Counted from the first letter of the stretch, positions 37,421 through 46,910 are shown. The stretch: 64,000 nucleotides of DNA from Cognataquiflexum nitidum (GCF_022538055.1 NZ_JAKZAM010000016.1:1-64000); one strand, 5' to 3'. The notes: a model not told the origin generated them from the sequence alone. Numbers and translations: made by a program.

Positions 37421-38809
37421 TTAAAATCTATAATCAATAATAAAATTCAAGTTCCACATATCTACCCTATTGATCCTAAACATGTCAGGTACTTCAGATG
37501 GTTTTTGGGCAGTTTTTTGGGCTACCATAAACTGAATATCTAATCCTTCGAGGTAATTGCTGAATCTGTAGTCGAATAGACCTGTAAAGTGATAATAAGA
37601 TGGGATTCCGTATTTGTTTGTTTTGAATGAATCCAATCCACCATGATTGACTTTGCCTGCCCCAAGCTGGGCATTCAAACCTTTAAAAGGCGTATCATAG
37701 GAATATTTGAAAACCAATGCATCCATATCTCCACTTCCCTCATACCTCTCCCGGGACATACTTGCGTAGAAGTTTTCCCTGCCCCATTCTCGTGGAAAGA
37801 GAAATCTACCTCTGTCATTTATCCCGAGGAAATTAGCTGAGATATGATGCCTCCCGGAGTTCAGTCCGATTTTTCCGCCAAATCCAAATGACTTTTCATC
37901 CGGTAGCATATAGGTCTTTTCTATTTCGGAATTTCCTCCGTCATTGACTGCCGTCTGAAAGAAACCCTGACCACCCAAGTCGACCGATGCATGCCCTAGA
38001 TGGAGAACATAATCTCCCTGCAAAAAACTCATGTTAAAGACATTTTCCGCAAAATAATTCCATCCCTGAGCGGAAAAATCTTCGTTTCGATACTTGAGTC
38101 CAAACATTCCCATTCCTTTTGAAGAAATGTTGTGTGAATAATTGGAAGGTTCTCCAAATGGATTTCTCCCGAAAGGATACACCCCAAACGACTCTTCCAT
38201 GCTAAACCAGTCCACAGTCCCCCTTATGGTCACTGCGCTCAACCATGAAGCGGTAGTTTCCCAATTGGACTTTTGATAATTGACAGTAAGGCCACTGAAT
38301 ATATTTGGCCTCATCCTATTATCCTGTTCATTGAGAAAAGGTGAATTGATTTTTTGCCTTCCAAAGACCGTCCTGAAATTACCATTTTTGTAAGAAATAA
38401 AGAACTCTTCCAATCTGTCAAGATCGGTCATATTTTCAGGATCGTGCATGTCAAACAGCAGAATCTCATACCTATTGCCCGCACCGGTAGTTGGGTCAGC
38501 TACAGCAATATTGTTTTCAAACAACTGAAAGACAAAGAAGCCACTAAACCCTACCTGAAACCCTCTGTATTCGGGACTGAGGTAACCCAATCCCGCTCCA
38601 ACACCCAGCGCTGAATAGTCAAGCAAGTCCCCCCTGTTGTGGGTCGACATCAGAAATGACCTTACGTGGAAATCAAATTTTCCTTTTTCAAGATCATATC
38701 CCAACTTCCTGCCGGATTCTTCGTGGCCCGAAAGTGAATCTAAACGATTTTCCTGCGCTATCCCAGGGGTAACTAACCCCAAAAACAGCATCAAACTCAC
38801 TATTCGCAT
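37421..38809 (-). CDS. Outer-membrane beta-barrel-like protein, sulfur-operon type 2
   Basis: A 462-residue exported protein from ATG 38809, with signal peptide ending near GIAQ. It is the paralogue of the protein at 31578, sharing KINSPFLNEQDNRMRPNIFSGLTVNY-type and FPREWGRENFYASMSRER segments and a barrel-like end (NLNFIIDYRF). In-frame codons upstream of 38809 give a non-secretory 37-residue tail, so the later ATG is preferred. It lies between the rhodanese protein and the YeeE halves. Likely the outer-membrane channel matched to the inner-membrane YeeE pair; not proven. Confidence 0.75.
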   Translation of the reverse strand: MRIVSLMLFLGLVTPGIAQENRLDSLSGHEESGRKLGYDLEKGKFDFHVRSFLMSTHNRGDLLDYSALGVGAGLGYLSPEYRGFQVGFSGFFVFQLFENNIAVADPTTGAGNRYEILLFDMHDPENMTDLDRLEEFFISYKNGNFRTVFGRQKINSPFLNEQDNRMRPNIFSGLTVNYQKSNWETTASWLSAVTIRGTVDWFSMEESFGVYPFGRNPFGEPSNYSHNISSKGMGMFGLKYRNEDFSAQGWNYFAENVFNMSFLQGDYVLHLGHASVDLGGQGFFQTAVNDGGNSEIEKTYMLPDEKSFGFGGKIGLNSGRHHISANFLGINDRGRFLFPREWGRENFYASMSRERYEGSGDMDALVFKYSYDTPFKGLNAQLGAGKVNHGGLDSFKTNKYGIPSYYHFTGLFDYRFSNYLEGLDIQFMVAQKTAQKPSEVPDMFRINRVDMWNLNFIIDYRF

Positions 38810-38880
38810 TGTATTCAAAATTGTCCAGACTTTAGCCTGAATACAGTGACATTTATCACTTTGCCTGATTCGAAATAAAA

Positions 38881-38904
38881 ATGGCAAGACCGAAGTCTTG
38901 CCAT
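38881..38904 (-). terminator. Terminator after the MBL/rhodanese gene
   Basis: Perfect 10-bp arms ATGGCAAGAC and GTCTTGCCAT. Read leftward the loop is TTCG and a T-rich tract follows. It separates this gene from the barrel-protein gene, so they may be separate or partly read-through transcripts. Confidence 0.85.
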
Positions 38905-38938
38905 GTTGGGTATAACACAACTCTTCTGTAATTACTTT

Positions 38939-40360
38939 TTATAACAAAGTAGTAGGACATACATAATCACTTACTTTGAACAAAGCCGAATCCTTGATCG
39001 CATCAAATCCTCCTTTTACATCGACAAGATTATCAAATCCTCTTGCTTTTAAGATGGAATTGAATACCATGGATCTGTATCCACCTGCACAATGCACATA
39101 ATAGGTTTTGTCTTTATTGATCTGGGCCATGCTGTCGTTAATATAATCCAATGGTGCATTTTCTGCATCGATCACATGTTCGCTGAGGTATTCACTGTTT
39201 TTTCTGACATCCAGGATGTTGACTCCGCCTTCTTTTTCGATCAGGTGTGCAAGTTCCTCAGTGGTGACAGATTTGATGCTGTCCACTTCTCTTTTATCTG
39301 CTTTCCAGGCTTCAAATCCACCCTTGAGGTATCCGATACAGAAGTCATATCCTACTCTAGCCAATCTTGTAATGACTTCCTCTTCTCTTCCCTCGTCTGC
39401 CAAGATCAGGATTTCCTGCTTGAGGTCCGGAACCAATGCTCCTACCCATACCGCAAAACTTCCGTCGATACCGATGTTGATGGAATTAGGAATAAAACCT
39501 TTTGCAAAAACTTGTGCGTCTCTTGTATCGATAACTACCGCGCCTGTTTCGTTGGCTGCAGCCTCAAAAGCGGCAGGACTCAATGGATTGAATCCTCTAT
39601 TCAATACTGTATCAATAGACTCATATCCTTGGATATTCATCATGACATTTTGAGGGAAATAAGCCGGTGGAGGAGTAAGACCTGTAGTCACTTCCTTGAT
39701 AAATTCCTCTTTGGTCATTTTCTGAAGTGCATAATTGGTCTTCTTCTGATTGCCCAAAGTATCGGTAGTCTCCTTGCTCATGTTTTTGCCACAGGCACTT
39801 CCCGCACCGTGTGCCGGATAGACGATGATATCATCAGCCAAAGGCATGATTTTGTCTCTTAAAGAATCATAGAGATGGGCTGCAAGTTTGTCTTGAGTCA
39901 AGTCGGCAATGACTTTCTGCGCAAGGTCAGGTCTTCCCACATCACCGATAAACAACGTGTCCCCGGTAAACAAAGCCTCCTCTTTTCCTTCTTCATTGAT
40001 CAAAAGGTAGCAGGTACTTTCCATGGTATGGCCTGGGGTATGGATTACCCTGATTTTTGCTTTGCCAAGCGGAAATTCCTGCCCGTCTTTGGCTACGATA
40101 GCATCAAATCCCATCTTCATCCCGGTAGGTCCAAATACAATCGGAGCGCCGGTTTTGATAGATAAATCCTTGTGACCAGAAACAAAATCAGCGTGAAAGT
40201 GGGTTTCAAACACATACTTGATAGTATCTCCCCTTCTTTCTGCTTTTTCTAGGTATGGCTGTACTTCTCTCAAAGGGTCAATGACAGCTGCTTCGCCGTC
40301 AGACTCGATATAGTAGGCTCCCTGAGCCAAACATCCGGTATAGATCTGTTCAATTGTCAT
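38939..40360 (-). CDS. Metallo-beta-lactamase fold protein with two rhodanese domains
   Basis: A 473-residue cytoplasmic protein of the ETHE1/persulfide-dioxygenase-like group: MBL domain about 1-210 with metal motif THFHADF (His54, His56, Asp58), HTPGHT and FTGDTLF; rhodanese domain 1 about 255-350, where the usual Cys loop reads LADEGREE and lacks Cys; rhodanese domain 2 about 370-465 with HCAGGYRS and a Cys. So only domain 2 can form a persulfide. It probably handles sulfane sulfur from thiosulfate or glutathione persulfide. It precedes the barrel protein and YeeE genes. Confidence 0.88.
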   Translation of the reverse strand: MTIEQIYTGCLAQGAYYIESDGEAAVIDPLREVQPYLEKAERRGDTIKYVFETHFHADFVSGHKDLSIKTGAPIVFGPTGMKMGFDAIVAKDGQEFPLGKAKIRVIHTPGHTMESTCYLLINEEGKEEALFTGDTLFIGDVGRPDLAQKVIADLTQDKLAAHLYDSLRDKIMPLADDIIVYPAHGAGSACGKNMSKETTDTLGNQKKTNYALQKMTKEEFIKEVTTGLTPPPAYFPQNVMMNIQGYESIDTVLNRGFNPLSPAAFEAAANETGAVVIDTRDAQVFAKGFIPNSINIGIDGSFAVWVGALVPDLKQEILILADEGREEEVITRLARVGYDFCIGYLKGGFEAWKADKREVDSIKSVTTEELAHLIEKEGGVNILDVRKNSEYLSEHVIDAENAPLDYINDSMAQINKDKTYYVHCAGGYRSMVFNSILKARGFDNLVDVKGGFDAIKDSALFKVSDYVCPTTLL

Positions 40361-40420
40361 ATGGTATTTTTTTTATGTTTGTCCGCTTCTTTGCCAATAA
40401 CCTCGTATTATTCTTCAAGC

Positions 40421-40457
40421 GGGACGGAAGACCGAAGTCGGAAGACCGATGTGCCGG
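40421..40457 (+). repeat. Dispersed GACGGAAGACCGAAGTCGG-type repeat, copy 3
   Basis: Reads GGGACGGAAGACCGAAGTCGG, then AAGACCGATGTGCCGG; the same unit as at 8720-8757 on the other strand. It lies between the MBL/rhodanese and thioredoxin genes. Confidence 0.8.
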
Positions 40458-40600
40458 AAATTATGTTTGCAGACCAGAATGAGAGTAGATATTTTATCTA
40501 TTGGCTCTCTGTGTACATACATGTTATTTTTTCGGGTTATTGATATGTAAAATTATCTTTCCGTCCTTTTCTTTAAAATGACTTTTGTCACATTTTCAAT

Positions 40601-40921
40601 TTACACTTTCAGGCTCAGGTTGTCTTCTATTACTTGAACCAAATGATTAGCAGGAACAACGCCAGATTGTCTCCAAAGCGGTTTGCCGTTTTGGAACAAA
40701 ATCAAAGTCGGAACGCCTCTCACCTGATATGCACTGGCGGCATAAGGATTTTTGTCCACATCCACTTTGATGATTTTGACTTTATCACCCACCTGACGGG
40801 CTGTATCTTCTAATATAGGTTGCATCATTTTGCAGGGACCGCACCAGGTGGCAAAGAAATCCACCAATACAGGCTGGTCGCCTGAAATCAATTCGCTGAA
40901 TGTTTTTGGTTGTGCACTCAT
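40601..40921 (-). CDS. trxA: Thioredoxin
   Basis: A 106-residue thioredoxin with the classical WCGPC active site (Cys27, Cys30) and cis-Pro in RGVPTLILF. No signal peptide, so cytoplasmic. It lies 240 bases upstream of the MBL/rhodanese gene with the same direction; the dispersed repeat at 40421 sits between them. It may reduce persulfides formed by that protein, or be a general thioredoxin. Confidence 0.9.
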   Translation of the reverse strand: MSAQPKTFSELISGDQPVLVDFFATWCGPCKMMQPILEDTARQVGDKVKIIKVDVDKNPYAASAYQVRGVPTLILFQNGKPLWRQSGVVPANHLVQVIEDNLSLKV

Positions 40922-40980
40922 GGTTATTATTATTAGTGGTTATCCTCAATTTTGCCATTAACCCAATTTAAAATTCAAAC

Positions 40981-41018
40981 AGGACGGAAGACCGAAGTCG
41001 GAAAACCGAGGTTTCGGA
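40981..41018 (+). repeat. Dispersed GACGGAAGACCGAAGTCGG-type repeat, copy 4
   Basis: Reads AGGACGGAAGACCGAAGTCGG, then AAAACCGAGG. This copy lacks the GATGTGCC end. It is in the gap 40922-41227, which otherwise holds only AT-rich sequence and the start region of the GT117 gene. Confidence 0.8.
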
Positions 41019-41227
41019 CTTTTCAGTTTTATACCTGGACTTTTATTGAGCTTCAATTTTTACAGGCACCATTGAGTAAATGAATTTTAACTTTTAAGAC
41101 TTCACAAAACTACTACCGTGTCATCTGTTGAACAGTAATTTTTATCACAATACCTTAAATGCTGTTAAAAAACAGATGGATTAGGATTTATTGATTATTT
41201 TCGCCCGAAACTATTATTTCAAAAACA

Positions 41228-44215
41228 ATGCTTGACTATCAAAAGGCCAATAACCTCACAGGATGGCTGGTTTTTCTCCTATCAACTACCGTCTTTATAT
41301 TGACAGTAGAACAGACCGCCAGTTTTTGGGATCCGGGAGAATTCATCGCTGTATCCTACAAACTGCAGGTGCCTCATCCTCCAGGAGCGCCGTTTTTCCT
41401 ATTGATTTATAGGATGTTCGGATTTCTGGCATTCGGAGACGGATTGGCTGTAGCCTATTGGATGAATGTCGGAAGTGCCGTTTTCTCAGGATTTACAGTG
41501 CTTTTCCTGTTTTGGACCATTACCTTATTCGGTCGTAGACTTTTCCAGATCCAAAAAGGAACAGAAACAAAAGGCCAAATCATCACCCTAATGGGAGCAG
41601 GATTGGTGGGTTCACTTATCTACACATTTACAGATAGTTTTTGGTTCTCTGCTGTGGAAGCGGAAGTATATGCCATGTCTTCTTTCTTTACTGCGATAGT
41701 CATTTGGGCATTTCTGAAATGGGATGTGATCGAAGACCAAAGAGAAGAAAACAGATGGATGATTTTTATCGCCTATTTGGTGGGATTATCGATAGGTGTC
41801 CACTTGCTCAACCTTGTTACTTTGCCGGCTTTGGCTTTGGTGGTGTATTTCAAAAAATACCCCAATCCAAATCTCAAAGGAGGCATCATTGCCCTGATCT
41901 TGGGAGGCGTTGCATTGATTATCATTAACAATTTGATCATCCCCGGACTTCCAAGTCTGGCAGGTTCCATGGAGATTTTCTTCGTCAACAGCATTGGATT
42001 GCCATTTGGATCTGGAATAGTTGTCTTTTCCGCTTTGTTTTTGGGTTCCCTGATTTATGGGATTCTCTATTCCATCAAGAAAGGAAAAGTCATCCTCAAT
42101 ACGGTGTTAGTATCGCTCGTATTTATTTTGATAGGATATGGATCCTACGCACTCATCGTCATCCGTGCCAACCAAGACCCTGTCATCAATGAAAATGCAC
42201 CAAAGGACATCATCAGCTATGTTTCTTATCTGAAAAGAGAGCAGTACGGTTACCGTCCTTTGATCCATGGTCAATATTTTGATGCCGAATTGGTTGACCA
42301 AAAAGAAGGTGACCCGATATATATGAAGGGAAAAGACAGGTACGAAATCGTGGATTATTCAACTGTCAATGAATATGATCCTGCAAGAACGACCATCTTG
42401 CCAAGGATTTATTCCACCCAAGACCGTCACAAACAGATCTACCGATCCAAACTTGGATTGAGAGAAGGGCAAAAACCAACCTTCGGGGACAACCTCTATT
42501 TTATGTTTACCCATCAGCTTGGGCACATGTATTGGAGGTATTTTATGTGGAATTTTTCAGGAAGGGAAAGTGATTTTTCCGACGCACCTTGGATAGGGAT
42601 TTCAGATTATTTTTCTGACATCTATCCCGATTATATCAAAGAAAACAAAGCGCATAACAACTACCTGATGCTGCCTTTGATTTTGGGTTTAATCGGTTTG
42701 GCCTTTCAGGCAAAAAAAGACAACAAGTCTTTCTTTATCTCAGCCATGCTGTTTCTGATGATGGGTGTTGTGTTGGTCTTGTATCTCAATTCTCCGCCCG
42801 TTGAGCCCCGCGAAAGGGATTATATCTATGTGGGTTCTTTTTATGCATTTGCGATTTGGATAGGAATGGGCGTGATAGCCCTGGCATACTATATTGAAAG
42901 ATTAAACAAGAATCTCGTCGTGGCAGGTATCATCGCCACACTCGCGACTGTGCCGGTGGCGGTATTGATGGCAAGCCAAAACTGGGATGACCACAACAGA
43001 CAGGGAAGGTTTTTCTCTGTTGATTCTGCCAGAAACTTCCTTGCTTCCTGTGCGCCAAATGCGATTTTATTTACCGGTGGTGACAATGACACTTTCCCGC
43101 TGTGGTATGTACAGGAGGTCGAAGGCTTCAGGACAGACGTGAGGGTGGTGGTATTGAGTTACTTTGATACGGATTGGTATGTGGAGCAAATGGCCCGTCC
43201 AGTCAATGAATCGGCTGCTTTGCCATTTTCTTTGGATCCAAAAAATTATAAAAAAGGCACCAATGATGTCCTTTATGTAATGGAAAGAGAGAACCTTCAA
43301 GCCATCTCAGCTTCAGAATACCTCAAACTCCTCAACAACGGAAGTGAGCTTTTGAAATTGGCAGCATCGGGAAGCAAAAACACTTACAACATGGTACCTT
43401 CAAGAAACTTGATCCTAGATGTAGACCTGGAAAATGTCTATAACCAAGGTCTGATTCCCGAATCCATGGAAGGTCTGATGACCGAGCAAATCAACCTCAG
43501 GATCAAAGGGAATTACCTTACAAAAGGTAACCTGATGCTCATCGACCTGATTACAAGCAACAATTGGGAAAGGCCTATTTACTTTAATAATACTTCATTG
43601 GCTACCATCACACTCGATATCGAAGACTATGTGGTGATGGAAGGCATGACATATAGACTTCTTCCTGTCAGAAAGCCTGAAGGAATGAGAACAGAATTGG
43701 TGAATACCGACCTGGCATACACCAATATGATGGAGAAGTTTGCCTTCAGGGGAATGGACAATCCGGATAACTATTTCGATGATGAATTCAGAAGATTTAC
43801 CTCAAATCACCGCTCTGCGGTAAACAGTATTGCAATTGCGCTGTTAGACGAAAATGATATGGACAGGGCGGCAGAAATTCTGAAATTCAGCATGAAGGTA
43901 ATGCCGCATGAGGCTGTTGCCTATGATTTGGCTAGCGGACAGTCGGTGCCTTTGTTGTTTGAGGTTGGGGAAGATGACCTTGCTTTGGATGTGGTGGATA
44001 AAATTTCCTATAAGTCTATTCAGATGTTGGAGTTTTACCAAAAGACAGGTCGGGATTATGACCGTGAAGCCCTTATTTCGATCGAAATGTTGAAGTTTTT
44101 TATTCCGCTGTTGGATGAAAGAGGGTATTCTGAAATTGCTGAAAATCTCAAAGCAGAATTGGAAAAAATCCTTGGGCCCGGTTCAGCCGGAGGCAGCCTT
44201 TTGGATAGAAGATAA
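41228..44215 (+). CDS. DUF2723/GT117 membrane glycosyltransferase-like protein
   Basis: A 995-residue protein with about ten N-terminal membrane helices and a large extracytoplasmic C-terminal part. The first loop has the family hallmark FWDPGEFIAVSYKLQVPHPPGAPFF, with acidic residues in the place used by PMT-like glycosyltransferases. Members of this family (DUF2723, GT117) are linked to protein O-glycosylation in Bacteroidota. The C-terminal 300 residues look helical with repeated short helices. Single gene; it is followed by a terminator at 44239. Function is by family. Confidence 0.85.
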   Translation: MLDYQKANNLTGWLVFLLSTTVFILTVEQTASFWDPGEFIAVSYKLQVPHPPGAPFFLLIYRMFGFLAFGDGLAVAYWMNVGSAVFSGFTVLFLFWTITLFGRRLFQIQKGTETKGQIITLMGAGLVGSLIYTFTDSFWFSAVEAEVYAMSSFFTAIVIWAFLKWDVIEDQREENRWMIFIAYLVGLSIGVHLLNLVTLPALALVVYFKKYPNPNLKGGIIALILGGVALIIINNLIIPGLPSLAGSMEIFFVNSIGLPFGSGIVVFSALFLGSLIYGILYSIKKGKVILNTVLVSLVFILIGYGSYALIVIRANQDPVINENAPKDIISYVSYLKREQYGYRPLIHGQYFDAELVDQKEGDPIYMKGKDRYEIVDYSTVNEYDPARTTILPRIYSTQDRHKQIYRSKLGLREGQKPTFGDNLYFMFTHQLGHMYWRYFMWNFSGRESDFSDAPWIGISDYFSDIYPDYIKENKAHNNYLMLPLILGLIGLAFQAKKDNKSFFISAMLFLMMGVVLVLYLNSPPVEPRERDYIYVGSFYAFAIWIGMGVIALAYYIERLNKNLVVAGIIATLATVPVAVLMASQNWDDHNRQGRFFSVDSARNFLASCAPNAILFTGGDNDTFPLWYVQEVEGFRTDVRVVVLSYFDTDWYVEQMARPVNESAALPFSLDPKNYKKGTNDVLYVMERENLQAISASEYLKLLNNGSELLKLAASGSKNTYNMVPSRNLILDVDLENVYNQGLIPESMEGLMTEQINLRIKGNYLTKGNLMLIDLITSNNWERPIYFNNTSLATITLDIEDYVVMEGMTYRLLPVRKPEGMRTELVNTDLAYTNMMEKFAFRGMDNPDNYFDDEFRRFTSNHRSAVNSIAIALLDENDMDRAAEILKFSMKVMPHEAVAYDLASGQSVPLLFEVGEDDLALDVVDKISYKSIQMLEFYQKTGRDYDREALISIEMLKFFIPLLDERGYSEIAENLKAELEKILGPGSAGGSLLDRR

Positions 44216-44238
44216 TTTGTTTGGTTTTTTGAATCCAA

Positions 44239-44272
44239 AATCCGGGTCCTGCTAAGGACTCGGATTTTTTTT
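44239..44272 (+). terminator. Rho-independent terminator after the GT117 gene
   Basis: Arms AATCCGGGTCC (44239-44249) and GGACTCGGATT (44256-44266), one wobble pair, followed by eight T. Confidence 0.85.
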
Positions 44273-44307
44273 GGTTTTTCCTGATTTCAAAACATAAACC
44301 CACTTAG

Positions 44308-46150
44308 ACCAACAGCCCCGAAGCGGGCTAAATAACAATAGCCCCGTGCAAGGTGCTTTTCTGATTCTCATACTCTCACCAATCCCATTGCACCGCCGCT
44401 CGGGGCAATGAATATGCGATATCGTCAGTTTTTGGTGGCAAGGAGGTAAAGTGTGGAATTGGGTTTACACCAAAACAGGGAAGGTTATTTGTTCAATTCT
44501 ATATCTCAATCATTAAACCACATTTTAATGATATTTTCTCGTGTCACTTTTTGTCTTGAAACAAAAAGTAACCAAAAAGTTCAAGTCGGCGGAATCCTAT
44601 CCACGCTCTATCCCACCGCCGGCCCGGTCCGCCGACTTCCTCCACACAGGCGTTCCAAAATAGAATTTCCCTGAAGTATAAGTTTTCAACCAAAACCAAC
44701 TCAAACTAACAGTCCGCCACGGCGGAGCGAAATAATAGTAGCCCCCTGCAAGGTGCTTCTCTGATTACTTATACTTACACTAATCTCCAAGCACCGCAGC
44801 TCAGGGTGTTGGAAATGCGATGTTGCCGGTTTTTGGAAGCAAAAAGGTAAAGTAAGGAATAGGGTTTTCCCCAAAAACAGGGAGCTTTGATTGATCAATT
44901 ATTTTTTTCAATTATTAGATCACACTTTGACGATCTTTTCTTGTGTCACTTTTTGTCTTACCACAAAAAGTAACCAAAAAAGGCAAGAAATTTTAATCCT
45001 CCCTCGCACAGAGCCACGCCGGCCCGGTCCGCCGCGGCGGATTCCTCCCCACGGCGTTTCCAATATAAAATTTTTCTTAGGCATAAGATTCTGATTTAAT
45101 GCCCTTTTATATTATTATTCCCAGATCCACTTCGACTATCAGGCCGCCCCATCGGGGCAAAATATTATTAGCCCCGTGCAAGGTGCTTCTCTGATTCTCA
45201 TACTTTCACCAATCTCCAAGCACCGCAGCTCGGGGTATTGGAAATGCGATGTTGCCGGTTTTTGGAAGCAAAAAGGTAAAGTGTGGAATTGATTTTACAC
45301 CAAAAACAGGTAAGATTGATTGATCAATATATTTCTATTCTTTTCTAAAGTATTTTCTTTACGTCTCTTCCTAGTGTCACTTTTTGTCTTGAAACAAAAA
45401 GTAACCAAAAAGTTCAAGTCGGCGGAATACTATCCACCCTCTATCCAACCGCCGGCCCGGTCCGCCGACTTCCTCCCCAAAGGCGTTCCAAAATAGAATT
45501 TCCCTGAAGTATAAATTTTCAACCAAAACCAACTCCAACTAACAGTCCGCCACGGCGGAGCGAAATAATAGTAGCCCCCTGCAAGGTGCTTCTCTGATTC
45601 TCATACTTTCACCAATCTCCAAACACCGCAGCTCGGGGTATTGGAAAATGTGAATACTCAGGTTTTTGGGAGCAAAAGGGTAAAGAAAGGAATTGGGTTT
45701 ACACCAAAAACAGGGAAGGTTGATTGATCAATACATTTCTATTCTTTCCTAAAGTATTTTCTTTACGTCTCTTCCTCGTGTCACTTTTTGTCTTGAAACA
45801 AAAATTAACCAAAAAATTCAAGAAATTTTAATCCTCCCCCGCTCATTACCACGCCGGCCCGGTAAAATTTCTTCCTCCCCACAGGTGTTCCAAAATAGAA
45901 TTTCTGGTGAAGTATAAAATTCCTAAATAGTAAGCCATTAAAACATTTATTTTCGGATCTTCTTCGACCAACAGCCCCAAAGTGGGCTGAATATTAATAG
46001 CCCCGTGCAAGGTGCTTCTCAGATCCTAATATACTTTCACCAATCTCCAAGCACCGTCGCTCGGGGTTATGGAAATGCGATGTTGCCGGTTTTTGGGAGC
46101 AAAAGGGTAAAGAAAGGAATTAGGTTTACACAAAAAACAGGGAAGGCTGA
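44308..46150. repeat. Tandem array of five structured ~400-430 bp non-coding units (A-B-A-B-A')
   Basis: Units start at about 44314, 44712, 45141, 45545 and 45973. Each opens with a small hairpin, followed by a larger one with outer CCCCG/CGGGG and inner GGTGCTT/AAGCACC arms, a GGTTTTTGG-type segment, a third hairpin ACTTTTTGT/ACAAAAAGT, and a fourth long stem. The fifth unit ends after the second hairpin. Stem arms differ between units but stay complementary: AGCCC/GGGCT, TCCGCC/GGCGGA and GCCCC/GGGGC in the first hairpin; AAGTCGGCGGA/TCCGCCGACTT in units 1 and 3 and AAGAAATTTTA/TAAAATTTCTT in unit 4. No frame is kept between units. The array fills most of the gene-free stretch 44216-46414. 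Confidence 0.85.
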
Positions 46151-46252
46151 TTCTTTAATTTAGATTTCTACCAACCGGGTGCCAAGTATTACAAAATAAA
46201 GACTGATCGTAATGGAATTACAAATTCCGAAAAATATGAAGGCGTAATTTAA
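46151..46252 (+). pseudogene. 3' end of an unknown protein gene cut off by the repeat array
   Basis: Immediately after the last repeat unit, an open frame without a start runs to TAA 46250-46252 and encodes about 33 residues with a polar, charged end (YYKIKTDRNG, SEKYEGVI). The frame is closed by a stop at 46148. The composition looks like the end of a real soluble protein, so this is probably a relic of a gene cut by the array or by deletion. No family is recognised. Confidence 0.5.
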
Positions 46253-46261
46253 AATTACGCC
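46241..46261. terminator. Perfect inverted repeat at the end of the relic
   Basis: Arms GGCGTAATTT and AAATTACGCC with one base between. It overlaps the stop of the relic, as terminators often do, but the T run is short. Confidence 0.45.
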
Positions 46262-46414
46262 TAGCGGTTAAGCACTACTTCTAGGCGAAGCTTCAGCCCT
46301 ATCCCGGAAGACCAAAATAAACAAATAGTCTTTAAATCTATATTTAGCCCCTATCTCAACGGACGAAAATTGTTGATAATTTGAATTACAAATTAATTTC
46401 ATAGTAATGAGAAA

Positions 46415-46831
46415 TTATTTGCACTTTGTAAATTTTAATATATCTCCATTATCTAAAATGATTAAAACCTCTGCATTTTCTAGGTATTCATCAACCATAT
46501 TTTTAAACTCTCCTCTATTTGAATAGAAATAGGATGTTTCAAAAAATAATTTAAATGTTGATCCATGATAAACATCCTCTTCTCTAATTGGAAACAAATA
46601 TTTTAAGTTTCCATCATAAAGTTTGCTTACTTTAAGCAATTTGAAATCTCCATTTATTACTTTTTCCAATAATTCTTTATTTGAAATAAAAAAAGTTAGT
46701 TCCACTCCGTCCGGATTCGGTGTGTCATATCTCTTTATAGAAATATCTTCAATACAATAATCGATAGTTCCTATACAGAACTGTAAGAAAGCCAATAAGA
46801 TAAATTAAAATAAATACTTATTTAAAACCAT
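46415..46831 (-). pseudogene. Small lipoprotein-like gene with an in-frame stop at codon 9
   Basis: From ATG 46831 the frame reads MVLNKYLF, then TAA at 46805-46807, then continues in the same frame as FILLAFLQFC and 120 more residues. The joined sequence looks like a complete lipoprotein signal (basic start, hydrophobic core, LQFC lipobox). Without the ATG the only start is TTG 46795, which would leave half a signal. So the gene is probably broken by one nonsense base. The mature part is beta-rich and acidic with no known family. Confidence 0.55.
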
Positions 46832-46910
46832 AGCTATTGAAATGATTTGTACTTGGCTCGAGCTTAATTAATCTATTAACTTCATATCCCGAATCTGGGG
46901 AATAATTTAA

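Noticed and set aside
39092..39862. Long plus-strand frame of 256 codons opposite the MBL/rhodanese gene
   Set aside because: It is antisense to a well-supported enzyme, and its composition is that of a shadow frame.
44453..45094. Small reading frames within the repeat array
   Set aside because: The frames are not kept between units and differ by frame shifts, so they are not genes.
44308..46150. Integron cassette array (attC-like stems)
   Set aside because: No integrase, no cassette genes between stems and no conserved RYYYAAC core; units are tandem copies of one non-coding element.
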